This document shows, piece after piece, positions 45,611 to 55,600 of a stretch of 61,321 nt of DNA (the stretch's first letter is position 1; every line of letters begins with the position of its first letter). The stretch is taken from contig DLHF01000013.1 of assembly GCA_002483085.1 (NCBI GenBank), positions 49,809-111,129 of the forward strand. The letters run 5' to 3'. The translations under genes were made by a program, and so were the position numbers. The notes under the pieces are model-generated. The model worked only from the letters and a program-made list of their open reading frames with translations, was not told the origin of the DNA and did not search any database. This DNA comes from Ignavibacteria bacterium UBA7675 (GTDB taxonomy: Bacteria > Bacteroidota > Ignavibacteria > Kapaibacteriales > UB7675).

Positions 45611-46171
45611 ATGCCTATTCCGGATATTTTGCACAGTACGTCGGCTGCCATGCAGAAGGCGGTTGATCATTTTCAGAATGAACTGAAAAAGGTTCGCACA
45701 GGTCGCGCCTCTGCCAGTTTGCTCGACGACCTTCGTGTAGACTACTACGGCACGCCGTCGCCGCTTGGCCAGGTGGCTTCGGTCAGCGTTCCCGACGCCC
45801 GTAGCATTGTTATCCAGCCGTGGGAGAAAAATCTGCTCGGTGCAATAGAAAAAGCTATTCGCCAGTCGGATCTCGGGTTGAATCCCAACAACGACGGAGC
45901 GATTATCCGCGTGCCGATTCCGCCTCTTACAGAGGAACGCCGCCGCGATATCGTCAAACTCCTGAAAAAAGATGCCGAGGAAAGCAGAGTGGCAGTCCGC
46001 AATATCCGCAGAGATCAGCTCGAAGCGCTGAAAAAGGCAGAAAAAGAAGAGCATTTCTCTGAAGACGACCGCAAGCGCGCCGAAGAGGAAGTGCAGAAGA
46101 TAACTGATAAACACGTGAAATCAGTCGATGAGATTCTCGCGAAAAAAGAAAAAGAGATTATGGAAGTGTAA
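45611..46171 (+). CDS. frr: Ribosome recycling factor
   Basis: A 186-residue protein from the ATG at 45611, the family's usual 185; an upstream TTG in frame is rejected. Motifs: VRTGRASASLLD near the N-terminus, YYGTPSPLGQVASVSVPD, and the C-terminal KRAEEEVQKITDKHVKSVDEILAKKEKEIMEV helix. With EF-G it splits post-termination ribosomes. Last gene of the cluster; a strong terminator follows. Confidence 0.97.
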   Translation: MPIPDILHSTSAAMQKAVDHFQNELKKVRTGRASASLLDDLRVDYYGTPSPLGQVASVSVPDARSIVIQPWEKNLLGAIEKAIRQSDLGLNPNNDGAIIRVPIPPLTEERRRDIVKLLKKDAEESRVAVRNIRRDQLEALKKAEKEEHFSEDDRKRAEEEVQKITDKHVKSVDEILAKKEKEIMEV

Positions 46172-46177
46172 GGGCAG

Positions 46178-46206
46178 AGGCCGGTGATTCACCGGCCTTG
46201 TCGTTT
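46178..46206 (+). terminator. Terminator after frr
   Basis: GGCCGGTG / CACCGGCC stem with tight loop, then TTGTCGTTTT. It begins six bases after the frr stop. Confidence 0.75.
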
Positions 46207-46497
46207 TAAAGTAATGTGCTGCGGGGAATGACGTTCTTACGAATGGGATGAAACTGGCTTGGAGCAGTGTTTAAAAGATTTGTTTGGCTGCCGGGAGCAC
46301 TATATTTTTGCCCCGACTCATCGCAGGTTGCGGTAGATGGGCGCCGGTGCCTCGCCCTGTAGTACAAGATGGGTGGCGCAGGATGGGGGGCAGAAAAAAG
46401 ACTTTCGTTTTGTACAATAACAGGAGGGGCTTCACTTCTGTGTCCATAGTTTGCAGCAAATAACAAGGAAATCCATACTTAAACGATATATCCGGCG
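46207..46497. other. Leader region of the TPR gene
   Basis: About 290 bases holding one clear promoter (46279-46310) and a long leader. No supported small gene was found. Confidence 0.5.
46279..46310 (+). promoter_or_regulatory. Promoter of the TPR gene
   Basis: TTTG (46279-46282), 20-base spacer, TATTTTTG (46303-46310). It implies a 5' leader of roughly 180 bases before the TPR start codon. Confidence 0.6.
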
Positions 46498-47946
46498 ATG
46501 AATACCTACGGTTATGACGACGATATGTTCGGGGATCAAAACAAGAAAAAGAACCTCGACGAAGAGATAAGGCGATTTCGCGAAGCCCTGCGTAAAGGCG
46601 AGGTTTCGAGCGGACAGTACACGCCAAGTGTGGAAAGCTTGGAGGAATTAGTGCAGTATTGTGTCGACACAGAAAAATACGAAGACGCTCTGAACTTTTG
46701 CTCTCTCTGGCTGGATTTTGTGCCGTATTCGTCGGATGCCTGGCAGTCCAAGGGGTTTATTCTCAACGCTTTAACCCGATATTCCGAGGCGTTGGAATCC
46801 TACGATACAGCTCTTACGCTCAATCCTGTCGATGCCGATATTACCATCCATCGCGCAATTACCCTAGATAATCTCAACCGCAAAGAGGAAGCTCTTAGTG
46901 CGCTTGCCCGCATTCTGGAGGTCAACCCAGACAACGAGGAAGCGCTGTTTACACGGGCTATTATCTTTGAGCGCAATGAGCAATACGAAGAAGCCGCAGC
47001 CATTTTCCAGTATATGACCAGTTCCGAACGGTTCGGGCGGGATGCGTACTACGAGCTCGGCTATTGCTACGATTTTCTGGATCGGCTCGATGAAGCCCTT
47101 GTATCGTATGGTAAATACATCGACGAAGACCCTTACAACTACAACGCGTGGTATAACAGGGGCGTGGTGTACAGCCGCAAAGGCCAGTTCTACAAAGCTA
47201 TCGACAACTACGATATGGCTCTTGCCATCAAAGATGATCTGAGCGCAGCTTGGTATAATCGCGGCAATGCGTTTGCGTCGCTGGGCCGAATGACAGATGC
47301 TGTATCCAGCTACCAAGAAGCCCTGAAACACGACCCGTCGGATGTGTCGTCGTGGTACAATCTCGGCAATGCGTGCGAAGAAATAGGCAACTTTCAAGAA
47401 GCTATACAGTGCTACAGCCGGGCGATTAGCCTCGACCCTAACCACTATGAGTCGTACTTTGGTCGCGGCAGTTGCTTTGATGCATTGGAAGACTACGACA
47501 AGGCACTTTACGACTACGAGAAAGCACTTGGGATTAATAGCACACTGGCCGAGCTGTGGTATGCTAAGGGCGATGTGCTGTACAACACCGACCGACTGCC
47601 CGAGGCAATAGAAAGCTATAAAAAAGTGCTTGAGCTCAACCCGCGCGACTATGAATGCTGGCACGACTACGGCGAGACTTTGCTCGAAGTAGGCGACATA
47701 CACTTAGCGCTACAGGCTTATCAGGAAGTGCTTAATCTGGCTCCGACATGGGCCAATGGCTATTATTCCATTGCGAAGCTGTTTGCACAGCAGCGCCTTA
47801 TCGACAACGCCGTGCCGTTTCTGGTGCAAGCGTGCCGCATCGACCTGAAAAAGTACGAAGAATTTGAGATTGATTTTCCTGTGCTGGTAAGCGGACGCGA
47901 TATGCGCACGCTTGTAAAGGCAGTGCAAGAACAACTAACGGAATAA
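46498..47946 (+). CDS. Tetratricopeptide-repeat protein
   Basis: A 482-residue protein built almost entirely of TPR units (about twelve, residues 55-460), with signatures such as AWYNRGVVYSRKGQFYKAIDNYDMAL, SWYNLGNACEEIGNFQEAIQCY and ELWYAKGDVLYNTDRLPEAIESYKKVLELNP. The first 50 residues are charged and polar (MNTYGYDDDMFGDQNKKKNL) with no signal peptide, so it is cytosolic. TPR scaffolds bind other proteins; the partner is unknown. The carbonic-anhydrase-like gene starts two bases after its stop, so the two are cotranscribed. Confidence 0.92.
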   Translation: MNTYGYDDDMFGDQNKKKNLDEEIRRFREALRKGEVSSGQYTPSVESLEELVQYCVDTEKYEDALNFCSLWLDFVPYSSDAWQSKGFILNALTRYSEALESYDTALTLNPVDADITIHRAITLDNLNRKEEALSALARILEVNPDNEEALFTRAIIFERNEQYEEAAAIFQYMTSSERFGRDAYYELGYCYDFLDRLDEALVSYGKYIDEDPYNYNAWYNRGVVYSRKGQFYKAIDNYDMALAIKDDLSAAWYNRGNAFASLGRMTDAVSSYQEALKHDPSDVSSWYNLGNACEEIGNFQEAIQCYSRAISLDPNHYESYFGRGSCFDALEDYDKALYDYEKALGINSTLAELWYAKGDVLYNTDRLPEAIESYKKVLELNPRDYECWHDYGETLLEVGDIHLALQAYQEVLNLAPTWANGYYSIAKLFAQQRLIDNAVPFLVQACRIDLKKYEEFEIDFPVLVSGRDMRTLVKAVQEQLTE

Positions 47947-47948
47947 CC

Positions 47949-48479
47949 ATGAGTGAGCAGCCATCTGTTTCAGTGCTCCCATTCCAGGGAGTATTGCCGC
48001 GTATCCATCCTTCAGTATTTATGGCCGATGGAGCGCGGATCATTGGCGATGTGGAAATAGGGCAGGATTGTTCGCTGTGGTTCAATGCCGTGATTCGGGG
48101 CGATGTCAATAGCATCCGCATTGGCGAGCGCACGAATATTCAGGATTTGTGTATGCTCCATGTCACCTATAAAAAGCACGCGCTACACGTGGGCAGCAAT
48201 GTTACCATTGGCCATTCTGCTGTGCTGCACGGAGCTACGATCCATGATTATACTTTGATTGGTATGGGAGCAAAAGTGCTCGACCGCTGTGTGGTAGGCT
48301 CCTATTCGCTTGTTGCCGCCGGTGCGGTCTTGCCCGAAGGGTTTGTTGTGCCCGAAGGTGTACTTGTAGCCGGAGTGCCGTGCCGGGTGATACGCGAACT
48401 GCGCGAAGAAGAATGCCAGATGATCGAACGCTCCGCGCAAAATTATATCGACTATGTCGCTATGTACCGCAATGGCTGA
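47949..48479 (+). CDS. Gamma-carbonic anhydrase-like hexapeptide-repeat protein
   Basis: A 176-residue left-handed beta helix of the YrdA/PaaY/CaiE type. Hexapeptide repeats run from FMADGARIIGDVEIGQDCSLWFNAVIRGDVNSIRIG to VVGSYSLVAAGAVLPEG. Candidate zinc ligands are in CMLHVT and TIGHSAVLHG. Family members are trimeric metal enzymes with reported carbonic anhydrase or thioesterase activity; some are inactive. C-terminal helix RSAQNYIDYVAMYRNG is typical. Coupled to the TPR gene. Confidence 0.9.
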   Translation: MSEQPSVSVLPFQGVLPRIHPSVFMADGARIIGDVEIGQDCSLWFNAVIRGDVNSIRIGERTNIQDLCMLHVTYKKHALHVGSNVTIGHSAVLHGATIHDYTLIGMGAKVLDRCVVGSYSLVAAGAVLPEGFVVPEGVLVAGVPCRVIRELREEECQMIERSAQNYIDYVAMYRNG

Positions 48480-48698
48480 GTTTGTTGTTCCTATAGTACG
48501 GTACCACGCCCGAAAATAAACCAGTTTCACTGTTCTACTGCATTACCCCCTTGCGATTAAGCTCGTAGTTTTATAAATTCCGCCCCTTCCGTAAACAGTC
48601 CGGAACATAACACCGGTATCTGTGTCGTTGGTGCTCGTATATGGGGACAACGCCACCCAGCAATGAATCTAACAGTTTTTTACTATTGAGGATAAACA

Positions 48699-50438
48699 AT
48701 GAAAACAGTTGTTTCTACATTGATTGCTTTTCTTGTGGTTGCCGTAAGTCTTCACGCGGCGTCGGACTTCCAGCTTCAGGTTATTAATAATATTGCTGAT
48801 CCCGCAGCCGGAAACCTTACTATCCAGATAAATGGGAAGGACTTTCGCAAAAATCTCGGTTTCCGCGAGGCTTCGCCTCTTACAACGGTAAAGTTGCCTG
48901 CTACGCTCTCTATTGTAGCCGCTAATCCGGCGTATGCGATAGACATAGAAAATGGTCGTGAGTTTACGCTGGAGCAGTACGATGGTGGTGTTGTGATACT
49001 TACCCTTCACGGTGTAGCCGATCCTGCGAATTTTTCCACACCCGACCAGTCGCGCGATATCAATTTTATGATCCATGAGTTCGCCCTGCTGCCGGATGCT
49101 ATCCAGCCGTCGAAAGTGGCAGTTACTGTTCTGCACAGTGCAACTGATCTGCCCAAATTAGACTTGCGCGTGCTGAACGATAACCCATTAGTGACAGATA
49201 TGGACTACGGCCAGACCTCGTTTTTTACTGCGTCGCTGCCTACGAAATCTTATACTCTGAGCTTGCATCCGCAAGGTGATATGGCGACGACATGGAAAAA
49301 TGTAGTTGCCGATTTTAGCCAGGACGCGGGCAAACACGTGTATATTATGCCCTCGGGATTTCTCGATCCGGCTGCTAACCAGAATGGCCCGGATTTAGAG
49401 CTGATCGCTGTGTATGCAGATGGCAATGTTGTCATACTGCCGCCTCCCGGCGAAATGAAAACTGGGAAGCTCCAGCTTGTGCATGCTTCTGCCGATCCAG
49501 TAGCTGAATCCGTAGATGTTTATGTAAATGGTACGAAAGTGGCCGACAACATGGGGTTCCGCAGTGCTTCTCCTTTTGTGGATATACCGGCAGAAGAAGC
49601 TCTTTCTATCGTGGTGGCCGAGCCGAACAGCAATTCCTTCGACGACAAGGTACTGACGACGTTTATAGCAGATCCGGTACCCGAGAACAGCTATACGACG
49701 ATGATCTTAACTGGTGTGGTTTCCGCAACGGGCTTTGCTCCGAATCCAGGTGGGGCTCCGATTACCATGAGCCTGTCAATGCTGGCCGACCCGCACATGA
49801 AATCGCCTGTATCGTCGGAGGTTGATGTTATACCTGTTCATGCAGTAACAGATATCAATGCTGTCGATGCTCTGTACCGTGGAGGTATGAAATTCGCTAC
49901 GAGTCTTAGCTATCGTAATGCGGGCTCTTATCTCCATGTCGCACCCGAACAGTATATAGTTGATATTACGCCGCCCGGAATGAATGATCTTCTCGTAAAA
50001 TCGTTCACCGCTGACTTCTCGTCGCTCGCAGGTGAGTCTATTATACTCGTGGCCGCAGGGTTTGCCGACCCGGCAAGCAACAAGGACGGCTCTGGCGTTA
50101 CCCTGTTTACAGTGTCGACGAATGGTACCGTCACCGTCCTCGAGGAGATCGCTGTAGGTGTACAGGAAGAGCTCGCGCTGCGTTCTTCGCTGTCGGTTGC
50201 TCCTAATCCCGCTACTGAAACAGTATTTGTTTCGTGCGAGCTGCCCACAGGTGCGCCAGTTGTACTTTCGGTGCACGATGTTGCAGGTCGTGTTGTAAAA
50301 ACAATCGACAAAGGTACAATGCCCGCTGGGCGTATAAGCGTGCCAGTTGCTACGGACGATCTGGCTCCCGGTGTGTATATGCTTACACTCGAAGCCGGTG
50401 GCCATCGCATCAGCCGTTCGCTGACAGTGGCAAGATAA
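48699..50438 (+). CDS. Secreted DUF4397 repeat protein with T9SS sorting domain
   Basis: A 579-residue protein. The signal peptide MKTVVSTLIAFLVVAVSLHA is followed by four DUF4397-type beta domains, each starting with a V(I/H)(N/S/A).(A/T)D motif and containing LG(F/Y)R(E/S)ASP-type strands (about residues 25-130, 145-240, 255-360, 380-480). The last 75 residues, from SVAPNPATETVFVS to ISRSLTVAR, are a type A T9SS sorting domain. It is therefore predicted to be anchored or released at the cell surface. GAGGA precedes the ATG. Function unknown; adhesion or surface-layer role is conceivable. Confidence 0.9.
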   Translation: MKTVVSTLIAFLVVAVSLHAASDFQLQVINNIADPAAGNLTIQINGKDFRKNLGFREASPLTTVKLPATLSIVAANPAYAIDIENGREFTLEQYDGGVVILTLHGVADPANFSTPDQSRDINFMIHEFALLPDAIQPSKVAVTVLHSATDLPKLDLRVLNDNPLVTDMDYGQTSFFTASLPTKSYTLSLHPQGDMATTWKNVVADFSQDAGKHVYIMPSGFLDPAANQNGPDLELIAVYADGNVVILPPPGEMKTGKLQLVHASADPVAESVDVYVNGTKVADNMGFRSASPFVDIPAEEALSIVVAEPNSNSFDDKVLTTFIADPVPENSYTTMILTGVVSATGFAPNPGGAPITMSLSMLADPHMKSPVSSEVDVIPVHAVTDINAVDALYRGGMKFATSLSYRNAGSYLHVAPEQYIVDITPPGMNDLLVKSFTADFSSLAGESIILVAAGFADPASNKDGSGVTLFTVSTNGTVTVLEEIAVGVQEELALRSSLSVAPNPATETVFVSCELPTGAPVVLSVHDVAGRVVKTIDKGTMPAGRISVPVATDDLAPGVYMLTLEAGGHRISRSLTVAR

Positions 50439-50478
50439 CCTGGTCGTTAGAGTCTTCCGCAGATGAGTAATTATTACA

Positions 50479-50518
50479 AAACCCTTCGGCAACAACACCG
50501 GAGGGTTTATTTTTTCTG
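50479..50518 (+). terminator. Terminator after the DUF4397 gene
   Basis: AAACCCTTCGG / CCGGAGGGTTT (one wobble) with an eight-base loop and ATTTTTTCT tail. Confidence 0.82.
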
Positions 50519-50519
50519 C

Positions 50520-50550
50520 TTGGCTCAGTCCCATTTGATGTGTACATTTG
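50520..50550 (+). promoter_or_regulatory. Promoter of the metal-efflux operon
   Basis: TTGG (50520-50523), 19-base spacer, TACATTTG (50543-50550). The first ATG of the small His/Cys-rich gene follows only six bases later, so its transcript may be nearly leaderless. Confidence 0.55.
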
Positions 50551-50555
50551 CCGCC

Positions 50556-50906
50556 ATGTGGTCTTCAATGTTGCGTATCATCGTTGTTCTCCTTCTCGCC
50601 GCAACCTATGCAAGCGAGGGGGCGCTGCCTTGTGCTGAATCGGTCTATACACATTGTGCGACCGAACAGTCCTGCACGGCATTAGCGAACGACGCAGGCC
50701 ACGCTCACGAAAGCACCCATCACGGGGAAGAACATTCCAAAGACTGCCATAACCACCAGTGTACTTGCCCATGTCATACAGCGGGAATTGAATCTGTCAC
50801 TCATGCACCTGCGATAGAAGAATATACGGTTCTTGTCTATCCGCCCTCCATATGTAGCCCACCTATTGGCTTATCTCTCTTTCCTGATCATATCCCCTTA
50901 GTCTGA
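50556..50906 (+). CDS. Small secreted His/Cys-rich protein upstream of the RND pump
   Basis: A 116-residue protein from the ATG at 50556 (another ATG lies at 50568). MLRIIVVLLLAATYASEG is a short signal peptide. The mature part is rich in His and Cys: HAHESTHHGEEHSKDCHNH then QCTCPCH, followed by a Pro-rich tail ending FPDHIPLV. Small secreted proteins of this type (for example DUF6660) often precede CusA genes in Bacteroidota. A metal-binding or metal-sensing periplasmic role is inferred from composition and position. The pump gene starts 251 bases downstream. Confidence 0.7.
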   Translation: MWSSMLRIIVVLLLAATYASEGALPCAESVYTHCATEQSCTALANDAGHAHESTHHGEEHSKDCHNHQCTCPCHTAGIESVTHAPAIEEYTVLVYPPSICSPPIGLSLFPDHIPLV

Positions 50907-51157
50907 GTATTCATCCAAAAAATTCGTAAAGATGCCAGCAGGCGGAAACCTGTTGCCATAGTAATGTGTCATTCTGCTAATGCAACACAGTAGACACACT
51001 TATACCATTGGACTATTGCATCACACGATGATTTTTGGAACGGCGCTCACGACGCCGAAAAGTGCCACTTTGTGCTGTACGGACCATTCTGCACAGCACC
51101 TGTACATGCAACCGGCATGTACGCCATAATACATTCCTCACCTTTGGAGACAGATAT

Positions 51158-54100
51158 ATGTTCAACGCTATTATCGCGTTTTCACTACGGCATCGCTTTG
51201 TCATACTTTTTCTAACGGCTGTGCTTGCCGCCGGGGGAATCTATGCCTATACGCGATTGCCGATAGACGCGGTGCCCGATATAACTAATAACCAGGTGCA
51301 AATCCTGACCAAAGCACCGGCGCTTTCTTCAGTAGAGATCGAGCGCGCGGTCACATTGCCATTAGAGCTTTCCGCAAAGTCACTGCCAGATGTTGTCGAG
51401 CTTCGCTCGCTGTCGCGTCCGGGGCTGTCGGTGATCACTGTAGTATTTGAAGAGCATGTGGACTTGTATTTTGCGCGCCAGCTCATTCTGGAAAAACTTC
51501 GCGAAGCCGAGGAATCGCTTCCCGAAGGAGTAGAGCGCCCAGAGCTCGGCCCTATGTCCACAGGGCTTGGCGAAATTTTTCGCTACGTCGTGCGCGATAC
51601 CAGTGGCCGGTACAGTGCAATGGATTTACGCACGGTTCAGGACTGGATTGTGCGGCGGCAATTAATTGGTTCCGAAGCGGTTGCCGAGGTCAATTCACTC
51701 GGCGGCTATCTGAAGCAGTACCACGTACTTGTCGACCCCGCAGCCCTCGCTGGCTATGGCCTTACACTGCGTGATGTGTTCGAAGCGGTATCCGGCGCAA
51801 CAGGCAATGCTGGTGCGGGATATATCGAGACAGGAGCTGAGCAATTTTCCGTTCGATCTGTGGGATTAGCCACAGGCATCGATGATCTCAACAATTCGGT
51901 GGTGCGTACTGCCGACAACGGCACGCCAATACTGCTGCGCGACGTAGCAACCATCAGCATTGGCTCGGCACTTCGCTTCGGCTCGGCTTCGCAGGACGGA
52001 AAAGGCGAAGTTGTGACTGGTATTGTGATGCAGCTCAAGGGAGCGAATGCACGCACTACAGTAAGCGCTGTCAAAGAGCGATTGGACGACATACGCGCCG
52101 CGCTTCCTGCTGGCATTGTGTTAGAGCCATACTACGATAGAGAAGTGCTGGTAGATCGCACTATTCACACAGTGGCGACCAATCTGATCGAAGGAGCCTT
52201 GCTGGTCATAGCTGTGCTGCTGCTGTTTCTTGTCAACCTGCGGGCGGGGCTCATCGTGGCTTCGGTGATACCTCTGTCCATGCTGTTTGCAGGCATTCTC
52301 ATGGTGCTTACCGGGCAGTCGGGCAATCTGATGTCGCTCGGCGCCATTGATTTTGGCTTGGTGGTCGACGGCTCGCTAATCATTGTAGAAAATGTACTGC
52401 GTGTGTTGCAGAACAAGCGAAAGGAACAGGCGAATTTCAGTTCGGGCGAGCTCAAAGCGCTTATCTTTGGCGCGTCCACAGAAGTGCGAAAGGCCGCGCA
52501 GTTCGGCGAGATTATTATTCTTGTGGTGTACCTGCCGCTGCTGGCATTACAGGGAATAGAAGGGAAACTTTTTCAGCCAATGGCCTACACTGTTTCCTTT
52601 GCTCTTCTCGGCGCGCTGTTCCTATCGGTGACATACGTGCCGGTAATGTGTTCGCTGTTACTGGGCGGGCAGCGCACCTTCCGGGAGTCGCCAGTCATTG
52701 CATTTCTGCACCGCCATTACGGTAGCTGGCTGGCTGCTGCATTGCGTATGCGCTATGTGATAACAGGTGTAGCCGTGGTTCTCATTATCGTGTCGGTTGT
52801 GAGCTTTTCACAATTGGGTGGGGAATTTATTCCGCGTTTGGACGAAGGCGATATTGCCATGCACTTGATTCGTCTGCCGTCTGTTTCACTCACAGAATCG
52901 CAGGCAATGGCTACGCGAGTAGAGCGCGAACTGATGAAGTTCGACGAGGTGAAAACCGTAGTGAGCCACACCGGACGCGCCGAGGTTTCTACCGACCCGA
53001 TGGGGTTTGAACTCGCAGATGTCTTTATCATGTTGAAGCCAAAAGACGAATGGCGAAGCGGGCGTACAGCAGAAGAACTCGTGGAGGCAATGCAAAAGCG
53101 ATTGGCGCAGATACCTGGCGCCGGTACGCAGTTTTTGCAGCCTATAGAAATGCGTATGAACGAACTTATTGCGGGTGCGCGCGGGGATGTTGTTGTAAAA
53201 GTTTTTGGCGAAGACTATGCGGTGCTCGGCGATGCTTCAGCGAAAATCACTGCTATTGTGCGCAGCATCGAAGGTGCTCGCGATGTGGCCGCCGAGCAGA
53301 CGGAAGGACTTCCACAGGTGGTCGTGCGCCCCAACCGCGAAGCGATTGCCCGCTATGGACTACGCGTAGCCGATGTGAACGACGCAGTGCGAATGGCAGT
53401 TGGTGGCGAGACCGCTGGCGTGCTCTACGAAGGAGAAAAGCGTTTTGATATTGTAGTGCGGTTGCCCGAATCCGGGCGCAACAGCGCCGAAGCTATTGGG
53501 GAAATTATTGTTGCCACGCCGTCTGGTCCGCGTGTTCCTCTGTCGCTTCTTGCGTCGGTAGAGTTTGAAGAAGGGCCGGTGCAGGTATCGCGGGAAAACG
53601 GCTCGCGATTTACGATGATCCAAGCAAACGTGCGGGGCCGCGACGTTGAGAGCTTTGTAAACGAAGCGCGCGAAAAGATAGCTGCCAAGGTAGCGCTGCC
53701 TGCTGGCTACACTATTGAGTACGGGGGGCAGTTCGAGAATTTAGAAAGTGCCTCGCGTCGCTTGGCGATTATTGTTCCAATAGCCCTTCTACTCATCCTC
53801 TTTTTGCTGTATCAGACCTTTGCGTCGTTGCGGCTGGCCGTGCTGATTTTTGCATGTATCCCGTTGGCGCTTATCGGTGGAGTGGGAGCCTTATTTGTAG
53901 GCGGATTGCCGTTTTCGATATCGGCTGGCGTGGGATTTATAGCGCTATTTGGCATTGCAGTGCTGAACGGGATTGTGATGATCGCTGCTATTCGCAGGCA
54001 TCACGTTGGGGGTATGGATCGCCGGGCTGCCGTTGCTGTCGGAGCCGAGGAACGCTTGCGTCCGGTTGTGACAACCGCCACGCTTGCGGCGTTGGGCTTT

Positions 54101-55522
54101 TTGCCTATGCTGCTGGCTCGTAGCGCCGGAGCCGAGGTACAGCGACCACTTGCAACGGTGGTGATTGGTGGCCTGATCTCTTCCACGCTGCTTACCTTGT
54201 TTATTCTGCCCGTGCTCTACGATTGGTTTGGCGGTACACCTGCTACAGACGATGCTGTAGACGATATTTCACCGGAAAATTCCACCCCGCGTTCATTGCC
54301 CATGCCCGGTCTTTTGCTCCTATTAGTCGTCGGTGGCCTTTTTCTGCCGTCGTTTGCATCGGCGCAGGAGGAGCTAACCTTTGCTCGTGCCCTTGAGCGC
54401 GCCCGAGCAATATCACCCGAGCTACAGCGGCAGGAAGCGTTTACAAAACAGCAGCAGGGAGTAAGAGCGCAGTCGTGGCTGTTGCCAGATATGGAGGTGT
54501 ACTATGGTGTTGAAGAGACGCGGTCAGTCTTTGCAGGCTCGACGGGTATTCGCTCGTTTGGCATAGGGCAAACAGTAGATTTTCCTTTGGTGTACGCAGC
54601 ACAGGCGGAGTACGGAAGCTGTTTGGTGCAGCAAGCGCAGGCGCTTGTAGAAGCTGCCGACCGCAATGTGTTCCGCAGCGTTTCCCTTGCCTACAGCGAT
54701 GTTGTAGTCGCACAGGCTTTACTCGGCCTTGCCGACAGCACTGTAACAACGGCTAGACGGGTGCATGAAGTAGCCGAAACGAGGCGAACAGCAGGCGATG
54801 CCACCGCATTAGAATTGCTGCGTGCGTCGGTCGCCTTAGCCAATGCAGAACGCGAACAAAAGCGAGTGAAAGGCGAGTATGATGCTGCTCTTGCGGTGCT
54901 GAATACTCGCATTGGTGCCGACTCTGGTCGAGAGTATATTATTGCAGTGCAGCCTGCTCTGCGCTCGCTGCTGGTATCGGCGGCAGCCATAGAGGAACGA
55001 ATTGCCTTGCATCCAGAAGTGCGTGCGGCGGCACTGAACACTAAGGCAGCAGGTAGCCTAAAGGACGCTGCGATGTATCGCAATTTTCCCGGCTTGTCGG
55101 TAGAGTATTCTTTCCAGACCGTGGATGGACAAAGCGGCTTCTACGGTGGCAAGCTCGGTGTACAACTTCCGGTGTGGCGGTGGATAGCCAGCGGAGCTAC
55201 CGCACAGGCCGATGCAGGTGTAGCAATGGCTGCATCCGAGACGGAAGTGCTGCGCCGCACAATGGCATCAGAAGCCCGCAGCTTGTACGCCCGCTACAAT
55301 GCTGAATCCAATAGCATTGCCGAATACCGCGAGCGCGTTCTGCCTGATGCACGCGAGGCATGGCGTATTGCTCTGCGCTTGTACGAAGAAGGAGCAGTGA
55401 GCTATACAGAAGTGCTCGCAGCACAGGCGGAGTACATCGAGACTACAACGGTGCTTCTGCGCGAACTGCAAGCAGCCGAACACACGGCTATTGATCTTGA
55501 ATACCTGCTCGGAACAGACTAA
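51158..55522 (+). CDS. CusA/CzcA-family heavy-metal RND efflux pump fused to a TolC-like outer-membrane factor
   Basis: A 1454-residue fusion from an ATG preceded by GGAG. Residues 1-1040 are an RND transporter of the HME class: first helix HRFVILFLTAVLAAGGIYAYTRLPIDAVPDITNNQVQI, the TM4 motif GAIDFGLVVDGSLIIVEN with its proton-relay Asp, and GGEFIPRLDEGDIA after TM7. After an acidic linker, a second hydrophobic signal-like stretch (LLLLLVVGGLFLPSFASAQ) leads into a TolC/CzcC domain of about 400 residues with the usual two repeats of coiled helices (ARALERARAISPELQRQEA; YTEVLAAQAEYIE). It exports metal cations such as Cu, Ag, Co, Zn or Cd. The adaptor gene follows 78 bases downstream. Confidence 0.94.
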   Translation: MFNAIIAFSLRHRFVILFLTAVLAAGGIYAYTRLPIDAVPDITNNQVQILTKAPALSSVEIERAVTLPLELSAKSLPDVVELRSLSRPGLSVITVVFEEHVDLYFARQLILEKLREAEESLPEGVERPELGPMSTGLGEIFRYVVRDTSGRYSAMDLRTVQDWIVRRQLIGSEAVAEVNSLGGYLKQYHVLVDPAALAGYGLTLRDVFEAVSGATGNAGAGYIETGAEQFSVRSVGLATGIDDLNNSVVRTADNGTPILLRDVATISIGSALRFGSASQDGKGEVVTGIVMQLKGANARTTVSAVKERLDDIRAALPAGIVLEPYYDREVLVDRTIHTVATNLIEGALLVIAVLLLFLVNLRAGLIVASVIPLSMLFAGILMVLTGQSGNLMSLGAIDFGLVVDGSLIIVENVLRVLQNKRKEQANFSSGELKALIFGASTEVRKAAQFGEIIILVVYLPLLALQGIEGKLFQPMAYTVSFALLGALFLSVTYVPVMCSLLLGGQRTFRESPVIAFLHRHYGSWLAAALRMRYVITGVAVVLIIVSVVSFSQLGGEFIPRLDEGDIAMHLIRLPSVSLTESQAMATRVERELMKFDEVKTVVSHTGRAEVSTDPMGFELADVFIMLKPKDEWRSGRTAEELVEAMQKRLAQIPGAGTQFLQPIEMRMNELIAGARGDVVVKVFGEDYAVLGDASAKITAIVRSIEGARDVAAEQTEGLPQVVVRPNREAIARYGLRVADVNDAVRMAVGGETAGVLYEGEKRFDIVVRLPESGRNSAEAIGEIIVATPSGPRVPLSLLASVEFEEGPVQVSRENGSRFTMIQANVRGRDVESFVNEAREKIAAKVALPAGYTIEYGGQFENLESASRRLAIIVPIALLLILFLLYQTFASLRLAVLIFACIPLALIGGVGALFVGGLPFSISAGVGFIALFGIAVLNGIVMIAAIRRHHVGGMDRRAAVAVGAEERLRPVVTTATLAALGFLPMLLARSAGAEVQRPLATVVIGGLISSTLLTLFILPVLYDWFGGTPATDDAVDDISPENSTPRSLPMPGLLLLLVVGGLFLPSFASAQEELTFARALERARAISPELQRQEAFTKQQQGVRAQSWLLPDMEVYYGVEETRSVFAGSTGIRSFGIGQTVDFPLVYAAQAEYGSCLVQQAQALVEAADRNVFRSVSLAYSDVVVAQALLGLADSTVTTARRVHEVAETRRTAGDATALELLRASVALANAEREQKRVKGEYDAALAVLNTRIGADSGREYIIAVQPALRSLLVSAAAIEERIALHPEVRAAALNTKAAGSLKDAAMYRNFPGLSVEYSFQTVDGQSGFYGGKLGVQLPVWRWIASGATAQADAGVAMAASETEVLRRTMASEARSLYARYNAESNSIAEYRERVLPDAREAWRIALRLYEEGAVSYTEVLAAQAEYIETTTVLLRELQAAEHTAIDLEYLLGTD

Positions 55523-55600
55523 TGACTTATCCATGCAGTGGTCGTCCGGGCTACAGACAACTTACTATCAATACATTGAGATAATTTATAGGAGTGCAAT

